Positions 52,540-62,489 of a stretch of 64,000 nucleotides of DNA are shown one piece after another. The stretch spans positions 286,501-350,500 of the forward strand of contig NZ_CP009122.1 in assembly GCF_000803645.1 (NCBI RefSeq), read 5' to 3'. This stretch comes from Sphingopyxis fribergensis. GTDB taxonomy: Bacteria; Pseudomonadota; Alphaproteobacteria; Sphingomonadales; Sphingomonadaceae. A model generated the notes under the pieces. That model did no database searches and was not told the origin of the DNA. It was given only the letters and a program-made list of their open reading frames with translations. A program made the translations under genes and the position numbers. Every line of letters begins with the position of its first letter. Positions within the stretch are counted from its first letter, which is position 1.

Positions 52540-55500
52540 ATGTCTGTTCCTTTGCTCGCGCTCGCACATCCCGACGAGCCTGAATCTTTCAAGACCACGC
52601 GTCTTTTCGACGTCGCTACCCGGTTGTCTGACCTGCTCCGACGCGGCCAGCCCATTCGCCGCCAGGACCTCAAGCGTCTGATGGAGGAAGCCTTCTCGGC
52701 CTCCGACGCGACGGGCAACTGGTCGATGCGCGACGCCTATGATGCGCTCGAGGCTGCACAGGTCATCCTCCTCAAATCACCTGGAGGCCGGACTGGCATC
52801 GTTCCGGACGGAGCTGATGCATTCGCCTCGCTTCGCCGCCTCGAACGGGCGCTCCCCACCCAGACCTATCGCAGCGAACATCAAGTCGAGATGCAGCAGT
52901 TCAGTACGCCGATCTCGCTCGCCTGGCTCGCCGCGCAGGCCGCGCGTATCGGCAAGGACGACCAAGTGCTCGAACCCTCTGCCGGCACCGGCATGCTGGC
53001 AGCTCACGCGGTTCGGCTCGGTGCCGCGCTGACCCTGAACGAGCGCGATCCCGGCCGCGCCGCGCTGCTCGGAAAACTGCTCGGCGATCCTGTCACAACG
53101 CACGACGCCGAATTCATCAACGACCTGCTACTCCCCGGCATCTCCCCAAGCGTCGTGCTGATGAACCCACCCTTCAGCCGGAGCGACGGTCGGGGCAAGG
53201 ACCGCTTCGCCGGCGCCCGTCATCTGCGTTCCGCGCTGCTGCGGCTGGCACCGGGCGGCCGCTGTGTCGCTATCATGCCACCCAGCTTCGCAGCGGACGG
53301 TGCAGCGGCCAACGGCTATACGATGGTGTGCGAGACCGCGAACCCGCGTGTCGAAATCACGATCCTCGGCAACCCCTATGCCAAGCATGGCACCAGCATC
53401 GCGGTCCGACTGATCATATTCGACAAAGGTTGGACAGGGCCGGCGGAACGCTTGACCGCCCAAACGATTGAGGAAGCCGCGGCGCTGGTCGGAGGCGTCC
53501 CGCCGCGCCTTTCCGTACCCGAGCCGGAGCCACCAGCGCCGGCCGTCATCCCCCTGCGACCGCGCGCCTCCGCCAAACCATCACCGTCGACGATCTTCGG
53601 CGGCATGCAGAAGCGCGTGCTGGTTGTCCCCGACCGCATAGCGGCCGATGGAAGTGCCAGTCCGGTCGACTATACGATCCGCGCAACGCCGCTGCCAGCG
53701 GGCGATCCGGTCGGACATTACGCGCCCTGGCGGCCCGCACGCATCGAAATTAACGGCGCAAGGCCCCACCCGGACCAATTGGTGGAGTCGGTTGCCATGG
53801 CATCCGTGCTGCCGCCCGCGCCCAGCTATCGTCCGATGTTCCAGCCGCAGGCTCTCGCCGCCCTGTCTGACGCCCAGCTGGAAACGATCATCCATGCCGG
53901 CGAAGCCTGTGAGCGCGATCTGAAAGGCACCTTCTCGCCCAACAAGGCGGGCGACCAATTGCACGAGGATGCGGAAGGCGCTGTTTACCGGACGGGCTTC
54001 TTCATCGCTGACGGCACCGGTGTGGGCAAAGGCCGTGAGGGTGCGGGCATCATCCTGGACCAATGGAACCGCGGCCGCCGCCGGGCAATCTGGATTTCAC
54101 GCAGCTCGGCGTTGATCGAGGACGCAAGGCGGGACTGGAGCGCGCTCGGGGGCGTCCCCATCGATATCCAGCCACTCGATGCGTTTCCACTCGGTGAACC
54201 GGTCGCTATGGCTAGCGGGATCGTCTTCCTCACTTATGCGACGCTCCGCTCTCAGCGGCATGACCGCGCATCGCGTCTGCAACAATTGCTCGATTGGGCG
54301 GGGCCAGACTTCGACGGCGTCATCCTGCTCGACGAGTCGCATGCACTCGGGAACGCTGCCGGCACCGAGACCGAGTTTGGCGCGGCTAAGGGGTCCGAAC
54401 AGGGCCTTGCTGGCGTCCGGCTGCAGATCGCGTTGCCGCGCGCCCGGGTCATCTATGTTTCCGCGACCGGAGCGACCAAACCGGAAAATCTGAGCTATAC
54501 CGCACGGCTCGGCCTCTGGGGACCGGGTACTGCCTTCCGAGACCGAGACGCTTTCCTTGCCGCGATGGAGGAGGGCGGCATTGCGGCGATGGAGATCGTC
54601 GCGCGCGATACCAAGGCCATGGGGCTCTATACGGCACGCGCGCTCAGCTTCGCCAGCGTCGAATATGACCCGCTCGAGCATAAGCTGACATCCGCCCAGA
54701 TCGAAATCTACGATGCTTATGCCGACGCCTGGGCCGTGATTCATCGCAACGTCGATGCCGCGTTGAAAGCCGCCAATATCGTCGATCGCGCCTCAGGTCG
54801 GACCTTGAACGCGATGGCGAAGGGATCCGCGCTCAGCCGATTCGAAAGCTCCAAGCAGCGCTTCTGGTCGGCATTGCTCATCTCGATGAAGATGCCGACC
54901 GTCTTCGAGGCGATCGAAACCGAAATCGCAGCGGGCAATGTAGCTGTCGTCCAACTCGTCAGCACCGCCGAGGCAATTCTCGACAGGCGGCTTGCGGAAC
55001 TCTCGCCAGAAGAACGCGCGCATCTCGATCTGGAACTCTCGCCGCGGGCGACCATGATCGATTATCTCAAAAACGCCTTCCCGACCCAGCAGATGCGCGT
55101 TTTCGCCACCAGCGATGGTTCACTCCGGTCAGAGCCGATGCGCCACGAGACGGGCAATATGGTCGAATGCGCCGAAGCCATTGCGGCTCGCGACGCATTG
55201 ATCGAGGAGCTCTGCGCCATGCCGCCGGTTCCGGCTGCTCTCGACGCGCTGCTCGCGCATTTCGGGACGGCACAAGTCGCCGAGGTAACGGGCCGATCGC
55301 GTCGCATCGTAATCGGCAGCGACGGTTCCCAGAAGCTTGAACGGCGCGGCGCACGCGCCAATCTCTCCGAAACCCAGGCATTCATGGACGGGCTGAAACC
55401 CATCCTTGTCTTCTCCGACGCCGGTGGCACCGGTCGTTCCTATCATGCCGACCTGACCTGCAGGACGGCCGACAAGCGACGCGTCCATTTCCTGCTGGAA

Positions 55501-56766
55501 CCGGGCTGGCGTGCGGATGTCGCGATCCAGGGTCTGGGGCGCACCCATCGCACCAATCAGAGCATGCCGCCTGTGTTCAGGCCGGTGACGACCGACTGCA
55601 AGGGCGAGCGTCGCTTCATCTCGACCATAGCGCGCCGTCTCGACAGTCTGGGCGCGCTGACACGCGGGCAGCGCCAGACGGGTGGCCAGAACCTGTTCGA
55701 TCCGGCGGATAATCTCGAAAGCGATTACGCACGGGAAGCGCTAACCCAATGGTATCATCTTCTCCATGGGAACAAGCTCTCGAGTGTGAATATGGAGAGC
55801 TTCCAGGCCATCACCGGTCTCAAGCTTAGAGACGAGGACGGCACGCTCCTCGAGAAGCTGCCGCCGATCCAGCGCTGGCTCAACCGCATCCTCGCGCTCC
55901 GGATCGCAACCCAGAATGCGATTTTCGACGAATATATGGGGCTCATCCAGGCGCGCATCGACGCGGCGCTTGAAGCCGGTACGCTTGATGTCGGAGTTGA
56001 GACCATCCGCGCCGAGCAGATCATCACGCGATCCGAGCAGACGCTGCGCACCGATCCGGTGACCGGCGCGGAGACCAGACTGCTACGACTCGAGCTCCAT
56101 CTGCGCCCGCGCGTCATGCACTGGAACCGGTTGATGCAGATCTGGGACGGCACCCGCGAAATCGCTTATCTCTGGAACGGCAGGTCCAAGCGCGTCGCTC
56201 TAAAAGTGCCGTCCTGGTCGATTACCGACGAGGAAGGACGCATCGTGCCCATGTGTCAGCTTGTTCGTCCGACCGGCGGGACCCGCATGCAGGAAATAGC
56301 CATGTGGGCCAGCCTCTGGAAAGAGATCGACCGTGACGAATTCCAGAAGCTCTGGGAAGCCGAAGCGAGCGAGGCGGAGGCCAAGGTCGATATCGAGACC
56401 GTCAACGTCGCGACCGGACTCCTCCTGCCGGTTTGGCACCGACTTCCTCAGGATGATGTCCGCGTCTGGCGGATCGATGATGGGCAGGGGATTTCGATCA
56501 TAGGCCGCCTGATCCCGCCGGCGGCAATGGCGGAACTGCAATCAGCCTTCGGTCTCGACGGCACGGTCGAACTGACCGCTGCCGAACTTGGCGCCGCGGC
56601 CCAGAAGGGGACGGGGGTTGCGATCCCAGGCCTGGGCGGCGCGACGTTGACAACCGCGCTCGTTAACGGCTCGCGCCGACTTGAAATCCGCAACTACCGG
56701 CCGGAGGACCGCGAGCGACTGAAGGTCCACGGTGTGTTCAGCGAGGTCATTCAGCACTTAGATTAG
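52540..56766 (+). CDS. Methyltransferase-strawberry notch helicase fusion
   Basis: About 1408-aa protein. The N-terminal N6-adenine-type methyltransferase domain has SAM motif 'VLEPSAGTGMLAAHAV' and catalytic 'VVLMNPPFSRSDG' (Asn at about residue 209). The central SF2 helicase of the strawberry-notch family has the Walker-A-like 'DGTGVGKGREGAGIIL' (about residue 492) and motif II 'ILLDESHALGN' (Asp about 598). The C-terminal part has 'FSDAGGTGRSYHADL' and motif VI 'IQGLGRTHRTNQ'. ATG at 52540 is preferred: GGAG lies 9 bases before it, whereas AGGAG directly abuts the ATG at 52498. Typical of conjugative plasmids; it may modify and unwind incoming DNA. Confidence 0.88.
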   Translation: MSVPLLALAHPDEPESFKTTRLFDVATRLSDLLRRGQPIRRQDLKRLMEEAFSASDATGNWSMRDAYDALEAAQVILLKSPGGRTGIVPDGADAFASLRRLERALPTQTYRSEHQVEMQQFSTPISLAWLAAQAARIGKDDQVLEPSAGTGMLAAHAVRLGAALTLNERDPGRAALLGKLLGDPVTTHDAEFINDLLLPGISPSVVLMNPPFSRSDGRGKDRFAGARHLRSALLRLAPGGRCVAIMPPSFAADGAAANGYTMVCETANPRVEITILGNPYAKHGTSIAVRLIIFDKGWTGPAERLTAQTIEEAAALVGGVPPRLSVPEPEPPAPAVIPLRPRASAKPSPSTIFGGMQKRVLVVPDRIAADGSASPVDYTIRATPLPAGDPVGHYAPWRPARIEINGARPHPDQLVESVAMASVLPPAPSYRPMFQPQALAALSDAQLETIIHAGEACERDLKGTFSPNKAGDQLHEDAEGAVYRTGFFIADGTGVGKGREGAGIILDQWNRGRRRAIWISRSSALIEDARRDWSALGGVPIDIQPLDAFPLGEPVAMASGIVFLTYATLRSQRHDRASRLQQLLDWAGPDFDGVILLDESHALGNAAGTETEFGAAKGSEQGLAGVRLQIALPRARVIYVSATGATKPENLSYTARLGLWGPGTAFRDRDAFLAAMEEGGIAAMEIVARDTKAMGLYTARALSFASVEYDPLEHKLTSAQIEIYDAYADAWAVIHRNVDAALKAANIVDRASGRTLNAMAKGSALSRFESSKQRFWSALLISMKMPTVFEAIETEIAAGNVAVVQLVSTAEAILDRRLAELSPEERAHLDLELSPRATMIDYLKNAFPTQQMRVFATSDGSLRSEPMRHETGNMVECAEAIAARDALIEELCAMPPVPAALDALLAHFGTAQVAEVTGRSRRIVIGSDGSQKLERRGARANLSETQAFMDGLKPILVFSDAGGTGRSYHADLTCRTADKRRVHFLLEPGWRADVAIQGLGRTHRTNQSMPPVFRPVTTDCKGERRFISTIARRLDSLGALTRGQRQTGGQNLFDPADNLESDYAREALTQWYHLLHGNKLSSVNMESFQAITGLKLRDEDGTLLEKLPPIQRWLNRILALRIATQNAIFDEYMGLIQARIDAALEAGTLDVGVETIRAEQIITRSEQTLRTDPVTGAETRLLRLELHLRPRVMHWNRLMQIWDGTREIAYLWNGRSKRVALKVPSWSITDEEGRIVPMCQLVRPTGGTRMQEIAMWASLWKEIDRDEFQKLWEAEASEAEAKVDIETVNVATGLLLPVWHRLPQDDVRVWRIDDGQGISIIGRLIPPAAMAELQSAFGLDGTVELTAAELGAAAQKGTGVAIPGLGGATLTTALVNGSRRLEIRNYRPEDRERLKVHGVFSEVIQHLD

Positions 56767-56829
56767 GCGTCAACTGTCCTCTTTGATTTAAGCGGCGGGG
56801 ATTCATGTAATTTCTCCTGCTGGTCTTCG

Positions 56830-57309
56830 TTAGCGTGTATTTTGTGCCCCCGCGCCGATGGGCGTCGGGCGCGCAGCTTCGTTCCTTGTGGCAACCAGGC
56901 GGGCATTTTGTCGGCGATAACGCTGTGCGTCGGCTTCGGCGCTGAGGGCGCGTTGAAGCAGTGCAGCATTCTGGGTGAGGAGCCGCCGCTCATTGGCTTG
57001 CATTTCGCGGATGACAGCGCGGAGCTCGACGACCTTTTCTTCAAGGCTTTCGGCCGCTTTGGGATGGGGCCGGGCTGCGGCAAGTTTCAGTGCGTCGATA
57101 ATGGAGCGATGGTTGGTATAGATCGCGTTGCGACCGACGCCAGCCTCGCGCGCGAGCGTCGCCACCTCAAGCCGATAACCGTTTTGCAGAGCGGGATGCG
57201 AAGGGCGCTGCTCGATCAACCGTTCCAAAGCTGCGCGAAGTTTTCGGTCCGTTGCAGCGCGCCGCTTTTCGTACGGATCCGGCGGTGGGGTGCGGTCAGT
57301 TCTATTCAT
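56830..57309 (-). CDS. TnpC/DUF6262-like accessory transposition protein
   Basis: 159-aa protein. A charged N-terminus 'KRRAATDRKLRAALERL' leads to an HTH-like segment 'EVATLAREAGVGRNAIYTNHRSIIDAL' and a C-terminal coiled coil ('LEEKVVELRAVIREMQANERRLLTQNAALLQRAL'). The layout matches the small third protein (TnpC) of Tn554-type elements. It overlaps the upstream recombinase gene by 8 bases, being the last gene of the four-gene run. 63 bases separate it from the convergent helicase gene. Confidence 0.75.
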   Translation of the reverse strand: MNRTDRTPPPDPYEKRRAATDRKLRAALERLIEQRPSHPALQNGYRLEVATLAREAGVGRNAIYTNHRSIIDALKLAAARPHPKAAESLEEKVVELRAVIREMQANERRLLTQNAALLQRALSAEADAQRYRRQNARLVATRNEAARPTPIGAGAQNTR

Positions 57310-59158
57310 GCGCGACCTCTATTTGTTGGTCGAGTTCGGTCAGGATCCGGTTGCATTCGGCGATGCGCGTGATCGCCAGTTCACAGCTGACCGGATCGAG
57401 GGAGGGGTGTTCGAGCAAGGATGCATTGCGCGCGCGCCGTGTTTCCCAGACAGAGCGATGCTTGGCCGTGACGGCGAAGTTGGCGCAACTGACACACGTG
57501 CTTTGGGTTCGCAGGGCAGGATTTGGCCCTTTCTCGTCACCGAAGCATGCCGAGCTTTCCACGCGATAGACGCAGTAACCCCAGTCGCAGACCCCAAGCC
57601 TGAGGTCGGTTTCCGCCATCAGGAAGTCGACGTAGGCGCGAACATCTCCGTCAAGTGTCCGACCGCGGAACCGTGAGCGCGATGCTATCAAGCGACCGCC
57701 TTTCCCTGCGAGACGTGTAGCTGTCAGCAACTCCTCCAGAGCCGCGCGCGTTTCCTCCTGGGCTTGCTGATCGATCAACTCGTCGAGTTGGAAGTCGGTG
57801 CCGACATAGCTGCGATCTGTCATCACCCGGCTCACATGACCAAGATGGTGCTGGAGAGCGTGTAAGCCGGTTCGGTCTCGCTTGCCGATGAAGCGGGCGA
57901 ACGTCTTTCGTCCCTGATGCGTGGTCAGACGCCAAGGTTCACCGGCGTGGTCCGGCAAGCCTATGAACGGCGCGAAGAAGCGGTTCAGCCGGTTGATGAT
58001 CACCTCGGTCACCGGCAGCTGTATCAGCGCGTTGGGGCCGAGCAGCCCGGCGTGGGCCGACAGCAGCCACAGTTCGGGACGACCGCTCCGCTCACGAAGC
58101 GGCTGCGACAGTATTTCCATGATCGCGACGGCGCGTTCGACCGCCGGCGGCGCGGGCCAGTGATGCACCTTGCCGCCTGACGAGGATGCGGTCTTGTAAA
58201 TGCGGCCGACCAGATAGGCGAACCGCTCGATGCCGTCCGCCGATGGACGATATTCGATGCATCCGGGCCGCAACCCGAGTATTTCGGAGACTCGCGGGCC
58301 AACAAGGTAAGAGATCGTGACGAAGCACGCCTCATAGAGGCGCTGCACCAGGAACCGCACCTGCTTGGTGCTCCTCACCGGGCCATTTTGCCAAGGGGCC
58401 GCTTCGCCCGGAAGCGTCGAGAACCGGAACGGCTTGATCGCCTCCAGAACGACAAAGCGGGACCGGTGATAGCTCATGCCCTTGGCCAGAGCTTCATCCT
58501 GTGCTGATTGTGCCAGAGCCTGCAAAGCGATCACATCGTCGGCGGGGGATGCGAGCAACCTGAGCGCTCCGCTCACCAGCGGCACGGCAATCGCATCGGG
58601 CGTATAGGGCAGCATTGATCGCATTGGCGGGGTCCAGCCATGCGTAATACCTGAGAGCGGCTCCAATGTTGCTACCGCAGGATATCGCACGCCCTGCTGA
58701 TCGAGGCGCGCAAGCAGCGTCCGATAGGTGAAGATCGTTCGGACATCGATCGGTTTGCCAGCGCGCGTGCGTCGTCGTCCCACAGCCTCCAGGAACCGAT
58801 CCGCCCCGGCCCGATCAAGATCGCCGAACCCACGATAGCTCTCGCTCACCATCCAGCATATCAGCAGCCTGAGCCGCTTGAACACACCGGTCAGGGTCGC
58901 CCCCCGGATCCTGATGCACCCCGGCGGCGGATCGACCTGCAAGCTCCAGAGGAACGTTTTGGCTGCCGTGCACCAGGCTGCCCAGCGAGGATCGGAGAAC
59001 CGGCCGTCGATCACCGCAAAGCCCCAGATGATCGAGAAGTCCGCCGTTTTCCACCCCGGTGGTGCGTCGTCGAGGTGCCAGACCGCATCCCCCCACACGG
59101 AGCGGGTCGAGATCACCGTATCCGGCTCGAACGCCTTGGGATTGATGACCGGGCTCAT
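57302..59158 (-). CDS. Tyrosine recombinase (third of a trio)
   Basis: 618-aa site-specific recombinase. An N-terminal SAM-like domain is followed by the catalytic domain: Arg I in 'LVGPRVSEILGL', box II 'TTHQGRKTFARFIG' (HxxR), 'LHALQHHLGHVSRVMTDRSYVG' with His and the nucleophile Tyr. A Cys-rich C-terminal tail follows ('GVCDWGYCVYRVESSACFG', 'STCVSCANFAV'), a possible zinc site. The start at 59158 overlaps the preceding gene by 4 bases (ATGA). Catalytic residues appear complete. Confidence 0.88.
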   Translation of the reverse strand: MSPVINPKAFEPDTVISTRSVWGDAVWHLDDAPPGWKTADFSIIWGFAVIDGRFSDPRWAAWCTAAKTFLWSLQVDPPPGCIRIRGATLTGVFKRLRLLICWMVSESYRGFGDLDRAGADRFLEAVGRRRTRAGKPIDVRTIFTYRTLLARLDQQGVRYPAVATLEPLSGITHGWTPPMRSMLPYTPDAIAVPLVSGALRLLASPADDVIALQALAQSAQDEALAKGMSYHRSRFVVLEAIKPFRFSTLPGEAAPWQNGPVRSTKQVRFLVQRLYEACFVTISYLVGPRVSEILGLRPGCIEYRPSADGIERFAYLVGRIYKTASSSGGKVHHWPAPPAVERAVAIMEILSQPLRERSGRPELWLLSAHAGLLGPNALIQLPVTEVIINRLNRFFAPFIGLPDHAGEPWRLTTHQGRKTFARFIGKRDRTGLHALQHHLGHVSRVMTDRSYVGTDFQLDELIDQQAQEETRAALEELLTATRLAGKGGRLIASRSRFRGRTLDGDVRAYVDFLMAETDLRLGVCDWGYCVYRVESSACFGDEKGPNPALRTQSTCVSCANFAVTAKHRSVWETRRARNASLLEHPSLDPVSCELAITRIAECNRILTELDQQIEVAHE

Positions 59159-60909
59159 TCCAGCACCGGAAGCGGCGGCAGCATGGACACCAGTTTTTCC
59201 GCCTCGGCATGCAAGCCGGTCGGGAAGTCGGGTAATATGTCACTCAGCAGGATGCGATGGCTTGGTGCATACACCCCCTCCCACCGGACCGGATCGATCC
59301 GGTCCCGCGCATCCACCAATGCAGCGATGGCCTGAAGGATCCGGGCGAGATGATGGGCATCGAGCGGGATCACCAGACCCGGACAGCGCAGGCACGCCCC
59401 GTAGTGCGGGCAAAGCGTGCCATCGCACGCGCCGTTGGCAGGATCCAGGCAGTCATGCGCAAACGGCATCGTCGCTCTGCCGGGGCGACACCTCGGTTTG
59501 CCTTTGGGCGGTTCGACGCCCGTTACCCATGCAACCAGCATGGCCTGCGCCCTGGCGATTGTTTCGTGCTGGATTCTTTCTGTCTCCGGCCCTCGCACAT
59601 ATCGGTCCGTTGTGCTGACGTTCCCGTGATTGAGCTGGGCCTGGGTCACCACAATATCCCCGCCGGAGGCCTTGTAATATTCCGTCGCGACACTGCCGCG
59701 CAGGAAGGCCGGAGCAATGTCGGGGAGCGCAGGCAACCGGCACGCGTCGGCGCTATTTACGGCGACCTTCGCATTTCGCCGAGCCACGAACCGCTTGACG
59801 CCTTTCCACAGCGTCGGATGCGGCAGCGCAGTAACGGCGCCTGTCTGCCCGCTCAGAAGAAGGAACAACTTCTCCTTGTCCTGCGGCCGTGCGCGCCGCG
59901 CTAGCGGCGCGGTCATTTGGAGCAACCGGTTGATAAGGTTGGGCGCGGCATAGGCACGGCGCGTGTCGAACGAACGGCGTTGAACGCGCTTGTATTTGCG
60001 GCCAGCGCGGGGTTTGTCCCATTCAACCATCAGCCGGTTGTCGTCGAGCGGGTGTGTCGTCAGGCAGTCCCTGCCGATGAGCCGCATCGGGGCGGGATTG
60101 CCCGCGGTCTGGATGACGATAGCGATGTAAAATGCGACGGCAGCCTCACCAGTCAGGTGAAGATAGGGAGCAACCTGCTGCAGTCCGCCATGCCGGACTG
60201 CGGTCGACCAGGGCACACCGGCCCGCTCCATCTTCCGCCGGCCAGGGACTATTCCGTCATCAACGCGGGCCAGTTTCCGGATCGTATCGACCAGTCTTGG
60301 GTCGATACCGTTCAGTTCGCCGGATGTTTCGATGGCTTGCCGCCCTATTCTGAACATAAGCCAGGCCTCGTCGATCTCCTCATAGCAATGCACGAGGATG
60401 GCCTTCAGTTCGGCGGAGGTCAGGCGCGGGCGCGGCTTCGCGCTGCGGATGTCGTAGCTGCCCCGCGTGAAGTCGATGCGGCACGGCAGGCGCTCAGGCC
60501 GATTTCGCCGCGTCCACTCGACAAGCTGTCGAAGCGATGTGAGCGCATTTCCTTTATAGGCCTCCGACCAGCGGTCCCCGGACGCGCTTCTTTGCCGGTC
60601 AAGCCACAGCATGTAACGTCCCACCATCTCGGAGGTGAAGTCGGTGACTAACGACAGGTTTCCCTCGCCCGCCGCGAACCGGGCGAACGTCGCAATCGAG
60701 TACCATTGCGCACGTCGGGTGGTCGACGCTGCGGCCGTATATTGCCCGGCAAAGGCTTCCGCCAGGAAGATGGTCAGTTCCATCGACAGCCCCAGAGTGG
60801 AGAAGTCGAAGGCGCGGGTGTTCTCGCCCCATGCACCTCGGAAGGTCGCGACGGCACTTCCGCGATCCTCGGCGTTCAGCCGCCGATCGATTCTGCGGCC
60901 GTTAGGCAT
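59155..60909 (-). CDS. Tyrosine recombinase (second of a trio)
   Basis: 584-aa recombinase. ATG at 60909 overlaps the first recombinase stop by 8 bases; the long reading upstream of it is shadow. The catalytic domain shows Arg in 'PAPMRLIGRDCL' and 'QLNHGNVSTTDRYVRG' with His and Tyr. In the box II position the sequence is 'IAPAFLRGSVATEYY', where the usual His of HxxR appears to be Ala. A Cys-rich tail ('CLDPANGACDGTLCPHYGACLRC') follows. Size and order resemble TnpB of Tn554. The missing His may mean altered or dependent activity. Confidence 0.85.
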   Translation of the reverse strand: MPNGRRIDRRLNAEDRGSAVATFRGAWGENTRAFDFSTLGLSMELTIFLAEAFAGQYTAAASTTRRAQWYSIATFARFAAGEGNLSLVTDFTSEMVGRYMLWLDRQRSASGDRWSEAYKGNALTSLRQLVEWTRRNRPERLPCRIDFTRGSYDIRSAKPRPRLTSAELKAILVHCYEEIDEAWLMFRIGRQAIETSGELNGIDPRLVDTIRKLARVDDGIVPGRRKMERAGVPWSTAVRHGGLQQVAPYLHLTGEAAVAFYIAIVIQTAGNPAPMRLIGRDCLTTHPLDDNRLMVEWDKPRAGRKYKRVQRRSFDTRRAYAAPNLINRLLQMTAPLARRARPQDKEKLFLLLSGQTGAVTALPHPTLWKGVKRFVARRNAKVAVNSADACRLPALPDIAPAFLRGSVATEYYKASGGDIVVTQAQLNHGNVSTTDRYVRGPETERIQHETIARAQAMLVAWVTGVEPPKGKPRCRPGRATMPFAHDCLDPANGACDGTLCPHYGACLRCPGLVIPLDAHHLARILQAIAALVDARDRIDPVRWEGVYAPSHRILLSDILPDFPTGLHAEAEKLVSMLPPLPVLE

Positions 60910-62053
60910 CGCTGATGGCGGCGCCGTAGAGATAGGCGACGCTCTCCTCCAGGTCGGATGCGTATATATCGATGCAGCGCAAGTAGATCGCGGTGCTCTG
61001 GATCGAGCGGTGGCCGAGGAGCATCTGGACGATCTTGAGCGGGTTGATGTGCGGTGTATCCCGCGCCTGTTGCTGCAGCCTCGCCAGCATCGTAATGGCA
61101 AAGGTGTGCCGCAACCAATGACCAGTGCCCTCCACACCGGACGCTGTAAACGCTTCGGCCATGGCCGCCGTCAGCCGCTCTCTGGTTACCGGTCTACCCT
61201 CGCGATTGAGGAACAGCGACGCCGGCGCGCGATACCGGCTATTCCGAGCGCGGAGCCGCCGGATCGACGGGGTGCGCACCTCGTCGATATAGCGATGGGT
61301 CCGGTCTACGAGCCCGATCGGCGCATAAACGGTACGCGGCTGATCGCCTTTCGTGATCGAGAGGCCTATGCCTATGAGCGGATGTTCGTCCGCTTCGAGA
61401 TGCGCGGTTTCAGGGATCTGGTATCCCTCAAGGCCGCAAAGTTCCTTGCGCCGCATGCCGGTTGCCAACGCCCATTCGCCCATCAGCCGGTAGGGCGCAT
61501 CGAGATGCGAGAAGAGGCGGCGCAGCTGATCGACGCGCAACGCGCGGGGAAGCCGCTCGTACTGCGCGACCGTGAGCACATTGGCAGCGATGATACCCGG
61601 CCGTGGGTTGATGTGCCCCAGGAAGGATTGGCGGCCCAGCCCGATCCGGACGTCGGTGAAGTGGAACGGAAGCGCTTCGATCCAGCCAGCATGGTGGGCC
61701 CAGCTATAGAAGCGGCAAACGGTTCGGACGCGATCGTTGACTGTCGAACGCGCGTAGGGCCGCTGCGTGTGTGGGCTCGGCCCTCCCAGCATCCGATTAC
61801 GCCAGGAGGCGATCTCGGTTTCAGTCACAGCGTGCCATTCGAGCCCCGACTGCTCGAGCGTATCGAACCAGTCATGGAGGTGCTCGCCGTAGGTCCGCAC
61901 GGTCTCCGGTGAGTGTGACCTGCCGGGCACCGTCGCCAGCATGAGCAGCCACGCGAAGACTGGCTCGATGATCGCCATGTCATCGCTGACGATGATCGGG
62001 AAGTTCGCGGGTATTGCGGCGTGACCCTCCACAGCTTTCACAATCCGCGCCAT
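60902..62053 (-). CDS. Tyrosine recombinase (first of a trio)
   Basis: 383-aa recombinase. Catalytic residues are complete: Arg in 'LATGMRRKELCGLEG', box II 'GHWLRHTFAITMLARL', 'VQMLLGHRSIQSTAIYLRC' with His and Tyr. ATG at 62053 is preceded by GGAGGA; the longer start at 62077 lacks this. Size and order match TnpA of Tn554 and the first protein of RIT elements. Transcription of the four-gene operon probably starts in the 62080-62330 region, which also holds a long inverted repeat. Confidence 0.9.
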   Translation of the reverse strand: MARIVKAVEGHAAIPANFPIIVSDDMAIIEPVFAWLLMLATVPGRSHSPETVRTYGEHLHDWFDTLEQSGLEWHAVTETEIASWRNRMLGGPSPHTQRPYARSTVNDRVRTVCRFYSWAHHAGWIEALPFHFTDVRIGLGRQSFLGHINPRPGIIAANVLTVAQYERLPRALRVDQLRRLFSHLDAPYRLMGEWALATGMRRKELCGLEGYQIPETAHLEADEHPLIGIGLSITKGDQPRTVYAPIGLVDRTHRYIDEVRTPSIRRLRARNSRYRAPASLFLNREGRPVTRERLTAAMAEAFTASGVEGTGHWLRHTFAITMLARLQQQARDTPHINPLKIVQMLLGHRSIQSTAIYLRCIDIYASDLEESVAYLYGAAISDA

Positions 62054-62263
62054 ATGTCCTCCATGGCGCGCCGACACGCGTTAGCCGCAGGACATCTTGT
62101 CCACCCTGTTTCGCTGGAAACCGCCAAAGAGGACGAGATGTGTCGTGCGGCTTTCTGTGACCTGAAGCTCGCTCCCTCCCTGCTATACCATGCGGGCGAG
62201 TCGCCCAGTTCGGCAAATCGACGGACCGGGATTCCCACCGGACAACCGGAGGCATAGCGCGCG

Positions 62264-62330
62264 GTGATTGGCTCAGGCCGACCACCGCCAGCTCTTTGGG
62301 TAAGCGCGGCGGTCGGCCTGAACCAATCAC
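62264..62330. repeat. Long inverted repeat upstream of the recombinase operon
   Basis: Left arm GTGATTGGCTCAGGCCGACC (62264-62283) and right arm GGTCGGCCTGAACCAATCAC (62311-62330) are complementary at 19 of 20 positions, with a 27-base spacer that adds a few more pairs (CCGCC / GGCGG). It lies 211 bases upstream of the first recombinase start. Candidate recombinase binding or attachment site, an element end, or a regulatory hairpin. The rest of the 62054-62489 gap shows only a short palindrome (TCGACCGGTCGA near 62410). Confidence 0.6.
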
Positions 62331-62489
62331 ATCCGACGGCGCTCCCGACATCTAAAAGGACAAGCATAGTGCCTAACCTAACAGTATAAGACCCGACTAT
62401 TCATTCCGCTCGACCGGTCGAACGAGATCATCGAGGCGATCCTCTCGATGACGCGGATCTGACCCATCCCGAGTCTGCTCGACCCTTGA

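Noticed and set aside
60635..61912. 425-aa plus-strand frame opposite the recombinase genes
   Set aside because: Antisense to two tyrosine recombinases with recognisable catalytic residues.
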